Under the pieces are notes generated by a model. The model was not told the origin of the DNA and did no database searches. It worked only from the letters and a program-made list of their open reading frames with translations. This document shows positions 19,525 through 29,091 of a stretch of DNA of 64,000 bases, in pieces. The position numbers and the translations under genes were made by a program. The stretch is from NCBI GenBank assembly GCA_023957245.1, contig JAMLHJ010000001.1:395273-459272 (forward strand), read 5' to 3'. Source of the DNA: Chitinophagales bacterium (GTDB lineage: Bacteria; Bacteroidota; Bacteroidia; Chitinophagales; JADIYW01). Every line of letters begins with the position of its first letter. Positions within the stretch are counted from its first letter, which is position 1.

Positions 19525-19606
19525 AAAATTCTGTTTTAAAAAGTGGTCAACCTATATCAGGGAATGACAGCGCTCATGACTCTTGATTCTTGACTCTTGG
19601 TTCATC

Positions 19607-20554
19607 TTACATTTTCAAGCCAATCTCTCTGAGTCTTTCATCCAGATATTCTCCAGCGGTAATCGGACTATATAACTTGGGATTATTTTCATTAATACAA
19701 TTTACCAAACTATCCAGTGACATCTCACTTCTAGGATGTAAGAAGAAAGGTATTGAATATCTATGTGTATGCCATTTTTCTCTAGGTGGATTAACCACTC
19801 TATGAGTAGTTGACTTCAATACATTATTGGTCAATCTCTGTAACATATCGCCCACATTGACAACTATCTGTCCAGGTCCAGCTTTAACATCTACCCACTG
19901 ACCATCCCTAGTCAATAACTGCAAACCATCGGCAGACGCACCTACCAATAATGTAATCAGATTGATATCTTCATGTTGCTCAGCACGGATAGCAGATTTG
20001 GGTTCATTCACAATAGGAGGATAATGAATTGTTCTTAAAATACTATTCCCATTTTTAATTTTTGCTCCAAAATAATTCTCTTCAATATCCAAATAATTGG
20101 CAATAGCTCTTAATAAATGACCTCCAGCAACTTCAAAACTCTTATATAGATCCTTACCTAAACGATTAAAATTGGGCAATTCTGCCACCTCTAAGTTATC
20201 AGGATAATCTTCTATAGGCAATTTTTCATCTTCAACATATTGACCTATCTGCCAAAACTCCTTTAAATCTGGCACTTCACTCTGCTTGGCCTTTTCACGA
20301 CCAAAAGAAGTGTAACCTCTTTGACCCGCATATTTGGGTATCTCATAATTCAATTTAGTTTCCAATGGAAGAGCGAAAAACTGTTCCACTAAATCATAAA
20401 ATTGAGCGATTAATGTATCTGGAATACCATGTCCTTCTACAGCCACAAAACCAATTGTTTCATAAGCTTTACCTAATGCTTTTACAAATTCGACTCTCTT
20501 AGTTTTGTCTCCTGAAAGATAATCTTGAAGATTAATAACTTGAACTATACTCAT
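19607..20554 (-). CDS. 2-oxoglutarate/Fe(II) oxygenase, isopenicillin N synthase-like
   Basis: The 315-residue protein has the DIOX_N start (IQVINLQDYLSGDKTKRVEFVKALGKAYETIGFVAVEGHGI) and a 2OG-FeII oxygenase jelly roll. The metal ligands are His and Asp of EQHEDINLITLL and His of TTHRVVNPP. The 2-oxoglutarate-binding Arg is in RYSIPFF. Members oxidise varied small molecules; no neighbouring pathway gene indicates a substrate here. It lies just right of the IS element and is complete. Confidence 0.85.
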   Translation of the reverse strand: MSIVQVINLQDYLSGDKTKRVEFVKALGKAYETIGFVAVEGHGIPDTLIAQFYDLVEQFFALPLETKLNYEIPKYAGQRGYTSFGREKAKQSEVPDLKEFWQIGQYVEDEKLPIEDYPDNLEVAELPNFNRLGKDLYKSFEVAGGHLLRAIANYLDIEENYFGAKIKNGNSILRTIHYPPIVNEPKSAIRAEQHEDINLITLLVGASADGLQLLTRDGQWVDVKAGPGQIVVNVGDMLQRLTNNVLKSTTHRVVNPPREKWHTHRYSIPFFLHPRSEMSLDSLVNCINENNPKLYSPITAGEYLDERLREIGLKM

Positions 20555-20797
20555 AATTTATCATTTTAAAACGTAGTACACCATAAAAGCTTATAGTGTA
20601 ATTTTTTTTATATAAAACTAATTTAAGAATATTAAATCAAACCAATAAAAATAAATTTAGACTTCATTTCAATTGAAAAGAATAGCAAATACAAATGAAT
20701 AAATAAATTCACCACCACTATTCACTCCTACAACTAATTAATACAATAAGCTTTGGCATTAACATTGGTATAAAATTTCCATATTTGCACTTTGACT

Positions 20798-21586
20798 ATG
20801 AAGTTTTCACCTATTACATACCTATTTTTCCTATTACTATTGGGAACATTCTCGTGTAAGAAGAGGGTTCAATTGAGCTTTGACGAGACACCCGCTCTTT
20901 CAAATAGTGAAAAATCTATTGCTTCTCACAATCAATCTCCTGCTGATTCGGCAGTTTTACAATTCAATTATTTGCAAGCCAAAATGCGAACAACAGCTAC
21001 ACTCAATGGTACTGTACAAAGTTTTAATTCTATTTTACGTTGGCAAAATGGGCAAAAAATATGGTTATCCATGAGTCTATTTGGCATAGAAGGAATGAGG
21101 GTATTAATTGACAGTTCAGGTATTCAATGGATAGACAGAATGAATAGCAGTTATTATTTTTTACCTATCAACAAAGTCGCTTCTAAGTTGAAAATAGATT
21201 TAGACTTTCATGCAATAGAAAGATTATTAGTAGGTCTTCCAACTATCAGCGACACTTCAGATACTGAAATCAATACTTCAGAACAATATCAAAAGTGGAC
21301 TACGTTACATGCCAATGGATACTCTTCAATAGCTATCTTTGACAAAGTTAACAATATGTTGATAGATTATCAGGCTGAAAATCCGATTCTACACCGATAT
21401 TTATTAGCAAAATATGGAGATGTCAGAAACATTGGAAATAATTATTTTTCCTTTGAGCGCATGCTTAAAATATCACAAAATAATGATTTCTTTGAGATGC
21501 AATCCAAATTTTCAGATGTTGCTATATTAGACAGCTTAACTTTTCCGTTTGATATACCAGATAAATATAAGAGAATAGAATATTGA
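20798..21586 (+). CDS. DUF4292 lipoprotein
   Basis: The product is about 262 residues from ATG 20798; the frame opens two codons earlier with a TTG. A signal peptide with lipobox GTFSC precedes KKRVQ. The sequence pattern (LQFNYLQAKMRTTATLNGTVQSFNSILRWQNGQKIWLSMSLFGIEGMRVLIDSSGIQWIDRMNSSYYF) is that of DUF4292, a LolA/LolB-like beta-barrel half-shell lipoprotein of Bacteroidota. The next gene, an EnvC-like factor, overlaps its stop by four bases, a pairing I recognise as common in the phylum. A CATATTTGC sequence (20780-20788) is a near-consensus -7 element. Molecular role unknown, envelope assembly likely. Confidence 0.75.
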   Translation: MKFSPITYLFFLLLLGTFSCKKRVQLSFDETPALSNSEKSIASHNQSPADSAVLQFNYLQAKMRTTATLNGTVQSFNSILRWQNGQKIWLSMSLFGIEGMRVLIDSSGIQWIDRMNSSYYFLPINKVASKLKIDLDFHAIERLLVGLPTISDTSDTEINTSEQYQKWTTLHANGYSSIAIFDKVNNMLIDYQAENPILHRYLLAKYGDVRNIGNNYFSFERMLKISQNNDFFEMQSKFSDVAILDSLTFPFDIPDKYKRIEY

Positions 21587-22893
21587 AAAAGTTTTTGACC
21601 ATAATTGTTTTTGCCTTCATCTTACCTTTCACTTTAAAAGGTCAAGACCAAAAATCTTTAGAAAAAAAGAGAAAAAAATTGGTGAATGAAATTGAGCAAA
21701 CTCAAAAAGCCATCGAACAAACTCAAAAGAACAAAGAAAATTCGCTAAAAGAAATAGTCAATTTAGAAAAGCAGATTGAATTAAGGAAAGAGCTTATCGC
21801 CAACACTTCTAAAGAAGTCAATGAATTTGAAACCTTAATACAGAAAGCTCAGTCAGAGATTTCAGAATTGACAAATCGACTTGAAATTCTGAGAAAAAAT
21901 TATGCTCAAGCTATTTATGGAACATACAAGTCATATAGATTAGCTGACCAATTGATGTTTATTGCCAATTCTCATTCCTTTTCAGATGCAATGAGAAGGT
22001 TAAATTATCTGAGAAAAGTCGGTGATTATAGAAAAAATCAAGTAGATACAATTATTCACACTCAGAATGAAATTAATTTAAAGCTGGCTTCTATTCAAGA
22101 AAAAAGAGATAAACAAGTCAGTTTATTAAATCAACAGAAAAAACAAGAATCTGAACTGAATAAAAATAAAGGTCAAAAAGCAAAACTTGTTGAACAGCTC
22201 AAAGTCAAAGAATCCAAGCTTAATAAAACACTTGTTGACAAAAAGAGAGAAGCGGATAAATTAAATGCACAAATCCAAGCTATCATTGCTAAAGAAATTG
22301 AAAGACAAAGAAAGCTAGAAGAAGATAGAAAACGTAAAGAGGCTGAAGCACTAGCAAAAGCAAAAGCTGAAAAAGAAAAAGAAGCAGCAGCGGCTAATAA
22401 AGGCAACAAGCCAGTCACTACGCCTAGCAAACCATCTGTTCCTAGTAAACCTTCACCTGAAACTCCAGAAGTAGATAAACTATCCGAATCTTTTGCTGCC
22501 AACAAAGGAAGAATTCCATGGCCTGTAGAAAGGGGAACCATTTCAAGACAATTTGGACCTTATAAACATCCAGTTTTCGGAGGAGATATGGACAACAAAG
22601 GAATAGATATCAGAACAGACAAAAACACTAATGTCAGAGCTGTCTTTGAAGGAAAAGTCATCAGCATCATGAGTAACCCGATATACAAAAATGCGGTAAT
22701 TATCAGCCATGGAGATTATTTTACAGTATATACCAAATTAGAAAGTGTAAATGTATCTAAAGGGCAAGTTGTAAAAGGAAAACAAGTCATAGGCAAAGTC
22801 TATACTGATGATGAAACCAATGAAACAGAATTGCACTTTGAAGTCTGGCAGAAAAACATCACTCAAAATCCAGCACTTTGGATAGCACGATAA
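21583..22893 (+). CDS. EnvC-like coiled-coil protein with degenerate M23 (LytM) domain
   Basis: The start is TTG at 21583, overlapping the preceding stop (TTGA); no better ATG is in phase. The 436-residue product has a signal peptide (ending LKGQ), then about 230 residues of coiled coil with many KxxE heptads, a linker rich in Pro/Ser/Thr (about 275-305) and a C-terminal LytM domain from about 320. In the LytM domain the first zinc-ligand His is replaced (DNKGIDI) and the catalytic HxH reads ELHFEV, so it is probably not a hydrolase. It likely activates N-acetylmuramoyl-L-alanine amidases, as EnvC does. Confidence 0.82.
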   Translation: MKKFLTIIVFAFILPFTLKGQDQKSLEKKRKKLVNEIEQTQKAIEQTQKNKENSLKEIVNLEKQIELRKELIANTSKEVNEFETLIQKAQSEISELTNRLEILRKNYAQAIYGTYKSYRLADQLMFIANSHSFSDAMRRLNYLRKVGDYRKNQVDTIIHTQNEINLKLASIQEKRDKQVSLLNQQKKQESELNKNKGQKAKLVEQLKVKESKLNKTLVDKKREADKLNAQIQAIIAKEIERQRKLEEDRKRKEAEALAKAKAEKEKEAAAANKGNKPVTTPSKPSVPSKPSPETPEVDKLSESFAANKGRIPWPVERGTISRQFGPYKHPVFGGDMDNKGIDIRTDKNTNVRAVFEGKVISIMSNPIYKNAVIISHGDYFTVYTKLESVNVSKGQVVKGKQVIGKVYTDDETNETELHFEVWQKNITQNPALWIAR

Positions 22894-22952
22894 GCTAATC
22901 ATCTATTTTATTCTTAACTTATAATCCATTATATTCTAAAATATAATTTGAT

Positions 22953-23930
22953 ATGAATAAGCCTAATATTGCAATAATGACTTCTGGAGGAGATGTACCT
23001 GGATTAAATGCAGCCATTCGTGCAGCAGTAAGGACAGCTGCTTATTATCAATATAAAATTGTCGGAATTGAAAAAGGTTATGAAGGACTTATTGATGATG
23101 CTTTTATTCCTCTTCATTCAGGGTCAGTGAGTAATATTATCAATAAAGGAGGAACTTTTTTACAATCCTCTAGAAGTGAAAGGTTTAAAGATGAGAAATA
23201 CAGAAAAGTAGCCTACCAAAATCTCAAAAAAAATAATATTGAACATCTTATTCTCATTGGAGGAGATGGCTCAATGAAAGGTGCTCAAGTACTTGCTTCA
23301 GAGAGTGGCATTAATGTCATAGGTATTCCTAAGACCATCGATAACGATATTTCAGGCACCGATTTCTCTATCGGATTTGATACAGCTACCAATATTGCTA
23401 TGGAGGCAATAGATAGAATAAGAGATACAGCTACTTCACATCACCGTTTATTTTTTGTCGAAGTTATGGGAAGAAATGCTGGTTATATCGCTCTTGAAGT
23501 GGGAATTGCTACCGGCGCAGAAGGCATCATAATTCCTGAAACTCATCGTGACCTCCAACTTCTATATGAAAATATCGAACATAAGAAAAACTGGAAGAAC
23601 AGCTCCTATATTGTTGTAGTTGCAGAAGGTGATGAAATAGGAGGAGCTTACCACTTAGAAAAAACTATCCAACAAAAATACCCTGACATTTATACAGGTG
23701 TAAGCATTTTGGGACATATTCAAAGAGGAGGTTCTCCTAGCTGTCGAGATAGGACACTAGCAACAAAATTGGGTATTGCAGCTGTAGAAGCTATTCAATC
23801 AGAAAAAAGAAATGTAATGGCGGGTATTATTCACGAAAAAATCCAATATACTCCTTTAGAACAAATAGCAAATAGGAGTTTAGATATCAATGAAAACACG
23901 ATAAAAATTTTAAAAATTTTGTCAAAATAG
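22953..23930 (+). CDS. pfkA: ATP-dependent 6-phosphofructokinase
   Basis: The 325-residue enzyme converts fructose 6-phosphate to fructose 1,6-bisphosphate in glycolysis. Recognised motifs are the N-terminal MTSGGDVPGLNAAIRA, the ATP-binding GGDGSMKGA with the Gly-Asp-Gly-Ser typical of ATP-dependent enzymes, the catalytic PKTIDNDI and the substrate-binding VEVMGRNAGYIAL. The length matches bacterial PfkA (about 320). It lies 59 bases after the EnvC-like gene and is followed by a gap before a small helical protein. Confidence 0.93.
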   Translation: MNKPNIAIMTSGGDVPGLNAAIRAAVRTAAYYQYKIVGIEKGYEGLIDDAFIPLHSGSVSNIINKGGTFLQSSRSERFKDEKYRKVAYQNLKKNNIEHLILIGGDGSMKGAQVLASESGINVIGIPKTIDNDISGTDFSIGFDTATNIAMEAIDRIRDTATSHHRLFFVEVMGRNAGYIALEVGIATGAEGIIIPETHRDLQLLYENIEHKKNWKNSSYIVVVAEGDEIGGAYHLEKTIQQKYPDIYTGVSILGHIQRGGSPSCRDRTLATKLGIAAVEAIQSEKRNVMAGIIHEKIQYTPLEQIANRSLDINENTIKILKILSK

Positions 23931-23997
23931 CAGAATGTAAGTTATCTCACATTTCATATCATTTGAACGACTGATATTTGCCCAAAATTCAGTCCAC

Positions 23998-24405
23998 TTG
24001 AATCAACCTGAAACTAAAATATCAGAAATTGAACTATATAGAAGTATTGGCTATTTATTATATGCCATTTCTTCTTATTCAAACCGCATTTCAAAAGAAA
24101 GAATCAAACTTTTGAAAAATGAATTGATAAGCCATTTGTATTCAACAATTTCTATTTCAAACTCAGATGACTCGCAGACAATAGCCCAGACTGAATTAAT
24201 CTTCAACTGGCTTATTTCACATGGATTGAGCTCAAAATTTGCTTTTGATAGCTTTTCTAATTTTATTAATAAAAATGAGTCAGTCTTGACTACTGAAATT
24301 AAAGAGCAGATTTTTTCTTATTCAAAAGAAGTAGCAGAAAAGCTATTTTCTATAGAAGAGGCTCAGATTGTCTTGGAGAGTGTACGAAAAATTCTCTTCC
24401 ACTAA
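23998..24405 (+). CDS. Small helical protein, possibly TerB-like, function unknown
   Basis: The 135-residue frame starts with TTG at 23998; no in-phase ATG lies near the N terminus, and a GATATTTGC stretch just upstream could be a -7 element. The protein is all-helical (IELYRSIGYLLYAISSYSNRISKERIKLLKNELISHLY...), with no signal peptide. The opening ELYRSIGYLLYAI followed by a KE-rich helix resembles TerB-like proteins, but the acidic metal-binding pattern is not clear. Assignment is tentative. Confidence 0.5.
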   Translation: MNQPETKISEIELYRSIGYLLYAISSYSNRISKERIKLLKNELISHLYSTISISNSDDSQTIAQTELIFNWLISHGLSSKFAFDSFSNFINKNESVLTTEIKEQIFSYSKEVAEKLFSIEEAQIVLESVRKILFH

Positions 24406-24589
24406 TACGATTTTCAAAATATTTTCGTTCTAAATGCACATTCAATATGAAAAGATTGTTGATGTCGGTGCATTTTACATCCACTTCAAAACGTTTCATT
24501 TATTGGAATAGAAATATTAAAAATCTCTAACAAAATCAATAGATATGAGTAAGCTCTATTTGTCTTTATAAGCTTTGAAAGTTTTTTCG

Positions 24590-24597
24590 TAAATTTG
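24590..24597 (+). promoter_or_regulatory. Bacteroidota -7 element upstream of porX
   Basis: TAAATTTG matches TAnnTTTG 52 bases before the porX start. No well-spaced TTG is visible upstream. Confidence 0.45.
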
Positions 24598-24649
24598 AAA
24601 TGATAGTAAAATCGTTTATTTAATAATATTCTTCCAATCAAAATACAAT

Positions 24650-26203
24650 ATGTCAGAAATCAAAATCCTATGGGCAGACGATGAAATAGATTTGCTCAAA
24701 CCACAAATTATGTTTCTCGAACAAAAGGGTTATGATGTGACTCCTGTTACAAATGGCATTGATGCAATAGAAAAATTCAAAACTCACGATTTTGACATTG
24801 TATTTTTAGACGAAAGCATGCCTGGCATATCTGGTTTGGAAACATTATCACGTATCAAAGCTATCCATCAAGACATTCCTGTCGTACTAATCACCAAAAA
24901 TGAAGAAGAATATTTAATGGAAGAAGCTATTGGTTCACAGATCACTGATTACTTAATCAAACCTGTAAAGCCTCAACAAATATTGCTTTCCTTAAAAAAG
25001 ATAATTGACAATAAAAGATTGGTTTCAGAAAAGACAGGCAATACATATAGACAAGAGTTCCAAAAAATCATGATGCAAATCAACAATGAAATGACGCATC
25101 AAGAATGGGCAGACTTATATAGACAACTCATATTCTGGGAATTACAATTGGATCAGACTGACAATCAAGAAATGCATGAGATTCTTAATATGCAGAAGTC
25201 TGAAGCCAACAAAGAGTTTTTTAAGTTTATCAGTAAAAACTATTTAAAATGGGTTGGAGGTCAAGCAAAAGATGCTCCCACACTTTCCAATACACTCTTT
25301 AGAAACAAGGTCAAAGATTATCTCAATGATGATATCCCTACTTTCTTTTTACTCATAGACAATCTTAGGTATGACCAATTTAAAGTCATAGAACCTTTTT
25401 TCAACGAATTATTTAAGAAAACAAAAGAAGATAATTTTTACTCTATATTACCATCGACCACTCAGTATAGTCGCAATGCTATATTCTCAGGGTTGATGCC
25501 ATTAGAAATTTATAAAAAATATTCAGATAAATGGTTTTTTGATGATGATGAAGAAAGCAAAAACTTACATGAACAGTTTTTCTTAGAAGAGCAATTAAAA
25601 AACTTCCGTTTTCAAGGAAAATCCTCTTATACCAAAGTGACTACTAATAAAATTGGAAAAGAATTGGAGGATAATATCTTGAACTTTCTGAATACCAAAA
25701 TCAATGTAATTGTCTATAATTTCGTAGATATGCTTTCACATGCTAGGACAGAAATGGAAGTTTTAAAAGAATTGGCAAGTGATGAAGCAGCTTATCGTTC
25801 ACTTACAGTATCATGGTTTGACCATTCTCCATTATTCAATGCACTTCAAAAGTTGAAAGATAAAAAGGTAAGAATCATTGTTACTGCAGACCATGGTACC
25901 ATCCGAGTGCAAAGTCCTGCAAAAGTTATAGGAGATAAAAATACGACTACCAATTTGAGATATAAAACAGGAAAAAGTCTCAATTATAATTCAAAAGAAG
26001 TATTTGAAGTTAGAAAACCTGCGGAAGCAATGTTGCCACAAAACAGTATAAGTAGCTCTTATATTTTTGCTAGAGAAGATTATTACTTATGCTATCCCAA
26101 TAACTATAACTATTATGTAAATTACTATAAAAACACCTTTCAACACGGAGGCGTTTCTATGGAAGAAATGATAGTTCCATTTATAGTATTTGAAAGCAAA
26201 TAG
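24650..26203 (+). CDS. porX: PorX, T9SS response regulator with PglZ domain
   Basis: The 517-residue protein has an N-terminal receiver domain (1-120: acidic pocket Asp10/Asp11, phosphoacceptor Asp54 in VFLDESMPG, Lys104). A helical linker (120-210) and a PglZ-type alkaline-phosphatase-superfamily domain follow (DNLRYDQFKVIEP, PSTTQYSRNAIFSGLMP, YNFVDMLSHARTEM, VTADHGTIRVQSP). This architecture defines PorX, which works with the sensor PorY to control T9SS genes and binds the secretion machine in studied species. No porY gene is in the window. It converges on the mscS-like gene with three bases between stops. Confidence 0.93.
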   Translation: MSEIKILWADDEIDLLKPQIMFLEQKGYDVTPVTNGIDAIEKFKTHDFDIVFLDESMPGISGLETLSRIKAIHQDIPVVLITKNEEEYLMEEAIGSQITDYLIKPVKPQQILLSLKKIIDNKRLVSEKTGNTYRQEFQKIMMQINNEMTHQEWADLYRQLIFWELQLDQTDNQEMHEILNMQKSEANKEFFKFISKNYLKWVGGQAKDAPTLSNTLFRNKVKDYLNDDIPTFFLLIDNLRYDQFKVIEPFFNELFKKTKEDNFYSILPSTTQYSRNAIFSGLMPLEIYKKYSDKWFFDDDEESKNLHEQFFLEEQLKNFRFQGKSSYTKVTTNKIGKELEDNILNFLNTKINVIVYNFVDMLSHARTEMEVLKELASDEAAYRSLTVSWFDHSPLFNALQKLKDKKVRIIVTADHGTIRVQSPAKVIGDKNTTTNLRYKTGKSLNYNSKEVFEVRKPAEAMLPQNSISSSYIFAREDYYLCYPNNYNYYVNYYKNTFQHGGVSMEEMIVPFIVFESK

Positions 26204-26206
26204 AAC

Positions 26207-27061
26207 CTATTTCTGAACTATTTCTATCGTTTGATGTCCAGGACTTAAATCAATATGATGCTCATCAAATTTCAACTTAATAATTTCAAGAGCTTGATTG
26301 AGAGCAATCGTTTGCTTTCCATTATCAGTCCAAAATCTAATCAATAGATGAATATTATTTTCTTTCAATTCTTCTACCACGACTGTTGGTTTGGGAGTTT
26401 TATACACTGAACTATCTTCATCCAAAACAGAAAAAATAATCTGACGGATTTGAGAAATATCTGAAGAATACTTTACAAAAATAGAAAATTCCGCTCTTCT
26501 TCCTTTTTGATTAGATGCATTCACGATACTAGAATTGGCAACTTGCCCATTGGGTAGCACAACCAATTTGTTATCTCCTGTCAATAATTTGGTATGTAAA
26601 ATATTTAAGCTGATGACCTCACCAGAAAAACCCATACTCGTAATTGAATCTCCAATTTTAAAAGGTTTGAAGATTAAAATCAATACTCCTCCAGCAAAAT
26701 TAGCCAAACTACCTTGGAGTGCCATACCGATAGCCAAACCCGCAGCACCAATCGCAGCAACAAAGGAGGTTGTTTGAATACCCATTTGTGAAGCCACTGT
26801 CAAAAGCAACATGATTTTAAATACAATCCTGCTACTTTGCTCTATAAACTCACTTACTGCAATATCATTAGTTTTTCTAAAAATTGCTTTTCTGATACCT
26901 TTAGAAATTTTATTTATAATAAAAAATCCAATAAATAAAACCAGAAGAGCTGTTGCTAATTCTATCCCTTTAGAAAATAGCATATCAGCAAATTCCTTAC
27001 TTACCTTCTCCCAATGAGACAATTCTAACATTTTATCATTTATAACATCACCATTCTTCAT
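26207..27061 (-). CDS. Small-conductance mechanosensitive channel (MscS family)
   Basis: The 284-residue protein has an N-terminal membrane anchor and three membrane helices. The pore-lining TM3 is Gly/Ala-rich (FVAAIGAAGLAIGMALQGSLANFAGGVLILIFKPFKIGDSI). The beta domain follows (SGEVISLNILHTKLLTGDNKLVVLPNGQVANSSIVNAS). A cytoplasmic alpha/beta cage ends the protein. Length and layout match MscS. It relieves turgor on hypo-osmotic shock. Confidence 0.9.
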   Translation of the reverse strand: MKNGDVINDKMLELSHWEKVSKEFADMLFSKGIELATALLVLFIGFFIINKISKGIRKAIFRKTNDIAVSEFIEQSSRIVFKIMLLLTVASQMGIQTTSFVAAIGAAGLAIGMALQGSLANFAGGVLILIFKPFKIGDSITSMGFSGEVISLNILHTKLLTGDNKLVVLPNGQVANSSIVNASNQKGRRAEFSIFVKYSSDISQIRQIIFSVLDEDSSVYKTPKPTVVVEELKENNIHLLIRFWTDNGKQTIALNQALEIIKLKFDEHHIDLSPGHQTIEIVQK

Positions 27062-27110
27062 AATGAAAAAACTAACGCTTACTATTATATATTGTTATAC
27101 GATATGTAAT

Positions 27111-27136
27111 AAAAAAGGTCGCCATTGCAGGCGACC
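27111..27136 (-). terminator. Rho-independent terminator after DUF2795 gene
   Basis: GGTCGCC (27117-27123) and GGCGACC (27130-27136) form a 7-bp GC-rich stem. Read on the minus strand it is followed by six T, ending the DUF2795 gene. Confidence 0.85.
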
Positions 27137-27159
27137 ATTGCAATTATTTAAAAGAAATC

Positions 27160-27381
27160 TTAATACTCATCTTCATTAAAAAGGAAATCTTCTTTAGTCG
27201 GATAATCTGGCCAGATATCTTCGATTCCTTCATAAATTTCTTCTTCTTCTTCTAATTCTTGAAGATTTTCTATCACTTCTATTGGTGCACCACAACGAAT
27301 AGCAAAGTCTATCAATTCGTCTTTAGATGCCGGCCATGGCGCATCTTCTAAGTAGGAAGCCAATTCTAATGTCCAATACAT
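27160..27381 (-). CDS. DUF2795 small acidic protein
   Basis: The 73-residue protein (MYWTLELASYLEDAPWPASKDELIDFAIRCG...) matches DUF2795. It has the conserved WPASKDELIDFA helix and a very acidic tail (LEEEEEIYEGIEDIWPDYP). A family of small bacterial proteins without an established function. It has its own terminator and a strong, compositionally normal frame. Confidence 0.8.
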   Translation of the reverse strand: MYWTLELASYLEDAPWPASKDELIDFAIRCGAPIEVIENLQELEEEEEIYEGIEDIWPDYPTKEDFLFNEDEY

Positions 27382-27470
27382 ATTATACTATGTTTTATTT
27401 TATTCAATATTAAAAAAAATATTTCTCTAGTTCTCAAATGTTTATCCACAATTTTTCGTTTTCCACAAGA

Positions 27471-28013
27471 TTATGGTATCCATTTCAACTCCTTCACATC
27501 AAATCTTCTGCCAAGCTCTCTTGACATGACAAATAGTAAGTCAGAAAGTCTATTTAAGTACTTCACTAAAACTTGAGGCAGATCTTCTTCCAATCCTAAT
27601 GCCACAACTGCACGTTCTGCCCTTCTACAGACAGTTCTGGCAACATGACATTGTGCTACTGATATATGACCAGATGGCAGGATAAAATGTTTGAGAGGTT
27701 CTAAATTTTGCTCTAAAACATCTATTTTATTTTCCATCTCTTCAATATGCTCTTCTTTTACTTCAGGAAGGAAAAGAGATTTTTTATGACCATCTGTAGC
27801 TAAAATTGCACCAATATCAAATAATCGACTTTGAATACCTTGCCAAAAAGCAATTTCTTCTTGCTCCTCTAGATATGCCATCACTACTCCCACACAAGAA
27901 TTCAGCTCATCGACTGTACCATAAGCTTCTATCCGAATATGACTCTTAGAAACACGAGTGCCACCATATAGTGAGGTTTGCCCTCCGTCTCCTTTTTTTG
28001 TGTAAACTTTCAT
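27471..28013 (-). CDS. Cob(I)alamin adenosyltransferase, PduO type
   Basis: The 180-residue enzyme transfers the adenosyl group of ATP to Co(I) corrinoid to make coenzyme B12. Diagnostic motifs are the N-terminal YTKKGDGGQTSLYGG (ATP loop), GTVDELNSCVG and the C-terminal CRRAERAVVAL helix. Length matches the PduO/MMAB family. It is the third gene of a minus-strand cluster gatC - ABC ATPase - this gene, 36 bases after the ABC gene. No B12 riboswitch is seen upstream. Confidence 0.92.
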   Translation of the reverse strand: MKVYTKKGDGGQTSLYGGTRVSKSHIRIEAYGTVDELNSCVGVVMAYLEEQEEIAFWQGIQSRLFDIGAILATDGHKKSLFLPEVKEEHIEEMENKIDVLEQNLEPLKHFILPSGHISVAQCHVARTVCRRAERAVVALGLEEDLPQVLVKYLNRLSDLLFVMSRELGRRFDVKELKWIP

Positions 28014-28049
28014 TTTTTAATATTTATCAGTAAAAAAATGACGGATTGA

Positions 28050-28766
28050 TTATACTTGAATAAAATTGGAACGTTTGATTTGTTGATTAGGAGTATCTCC
28101 CTCTATTTGACCATCTCTGAGTCGGATAATTCTATGTGTATATTCAGCTATATCTTCCTCATGCGTCACAATAACAATCGTATTACCTTGGTCATGCAAT
28201 TGCTCAAATAAAGCCATTATCTCATAAGATGTTTTAGTATCGAGATTACCTGTAGGCTCATCCGCCAATAATAATGAGGGCTGATTGACCAATGCCCTTG
28301 CTATTGCTACTCTCTGACGCTGACCTCCAGATAATTCATTGGGCTTATGCCCCATCCTATCAGATAATCCTACTTTATCCAATACAGCTTTAGCTCTTTC
28401 TATTCTTTCTTTTTTAGAAACACCTGAATAAATTAAAGGTAAAGCCACATTTTCCAAAGTACTCAATCGAGGTATTAGATTAAACGTCTGAAAAATAAAT
28501 CCTATCTTTTTATTTCTCACTTCTGCCAATGCATCATCATTCATTGTACTGACATCCAAGCCATCTAAACTATACTTGCCACCTGAAGGAGTATCTAGAC
28601 AACCCAGTATGTTCATCAAAGTAGATTTACCACTTCCAGAAGGTCCCATCAATGCCACATATTCATTCACATTAATCGTCAAGTCAATACCTTTCAACAC
28701 TTGAAGTTCTTCCAAGCCCATTTTAAAATTGCGGGTAATGCCTTCTAATTGAATAATATTAGACAT
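28050..28766 (-). CDS. ABC transporter ATP-binding protein (LolD/MacB type)
   Basis: The 238-residue ATPase has Walker [11 protein letters not shown]-loop [20 protein letters not shown], signature [15 protein letters not shown], Walker [13 protein letters not shown] and H-loop VTHE. The spacing and the [15 protein letters not shown] segment are typical of the LolD/MacB/FtsE-like group, which works with MacB-type permeases. The permease gene is not next to it here. It starts 9 bases after gatC and is probably cotranscribed. Confidence 0.9.
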   Translation of the reverse strand: MSNIIQLEGITRNFKMGLEELQVLKGIDLTINVNEYVALMGPSGSGKSTLMNILGCLDTPSGGKYSLDGLDVSTMNDDALAEVRNKKIGFIFQTFNLIPRLSTLENVALPLIYSGVSKKERIERAKAVLDKVGLSDRMGHKPNELSGGQRQRVAIARALVNQPSLLLADEPTGNLDTKTSYEIMALFEQLHDQGNTIVIVTHEEDIAEYTHRIIRLRDGQIEGDTPNQQIKRSNFIQV

Positions 28767-28775
28767 AAAAATGTC

Positions 28776-29072
28776 TTAAGATCTATGAGTAACAAATTTT
28801 GGAACCTTAATATAGTCTGAATCATGAATCGGTGCATTTGACAAAGCCTCTTCTTTGGTGATAGGATGATCGACTATATCCTCTCTGACAACATCTACAT
28901 CGTCATTCACATATATCAATGGTGCTACATTATCAGTATTGACAGCATTTAATTGTTCCATGAAGGAAAATATTTTCTCCAAATCTTTCTTGATTTCAAC
29001 TCGTTCAGTATCAGAAAACTCCAGCTTTGCGAGCTCCGCTAAATGAGATATCAATTTATCATCTACAACCAT
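28776..29072 (-). CDS. gatC: Asp-tRNA(Asn)/Glu-tRNA(Gln) amidotransferase subunit C
   Basis: The 98-residue protein has the GatC pattern: LAELAKLEFSDTERVEIKKDLEKIFSFMEQLNAVNTDNVAPL, then REDIVDHPITKEEALSNAP and a final KVPKFV. GatC holds GatA to GatB in the GatCAB complex that makes Gln-tRNA or Asn-tRNA by transamidation. The gatA and gatB genes are not in this window. Its promoter is at 29092-29124. Confidence 0.92.
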   Translation of the reverse strand: MVVDDKLISHLAELAKLEFSDTERVEIKKDLEKIFSFMEQLNAVNTDNVAPLIYVNDDVDVVREDIVDHPITKEEALSNAPIHDSDYIKVPKFVTHRS

Positions 29073-29091
29073 AGTCTTGCCAATTAAGCCT

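Larger units (their letters stand above)
18143..19564. mobile_element. IS3-family insertion sequence, apparently intact
   Basis: The element is about 1.42 kb and carries two overlapping-phase transposase frames on the minus strand. Its ends form an imperfect inverted repeat: the left end starts TTCCCTAAATAGGGTTGACC (18143) and the right end, read inward, starts TTCCCTGATATAGGTTGACC (19564). I could not recognise a convincing target-site duplication, so the exact ends are uncertain by a few bases. It sits in a repeat-rich intergenic region and disrupts no gene that I can see. Confidence 0.85.

Noticed and set aside
18143-19564. Target-site duplication around the IS3 element
   Set aside because: Bases flanking the two ends (GAGC and TGAC) do not match convincingly, so no duplication is claimed.
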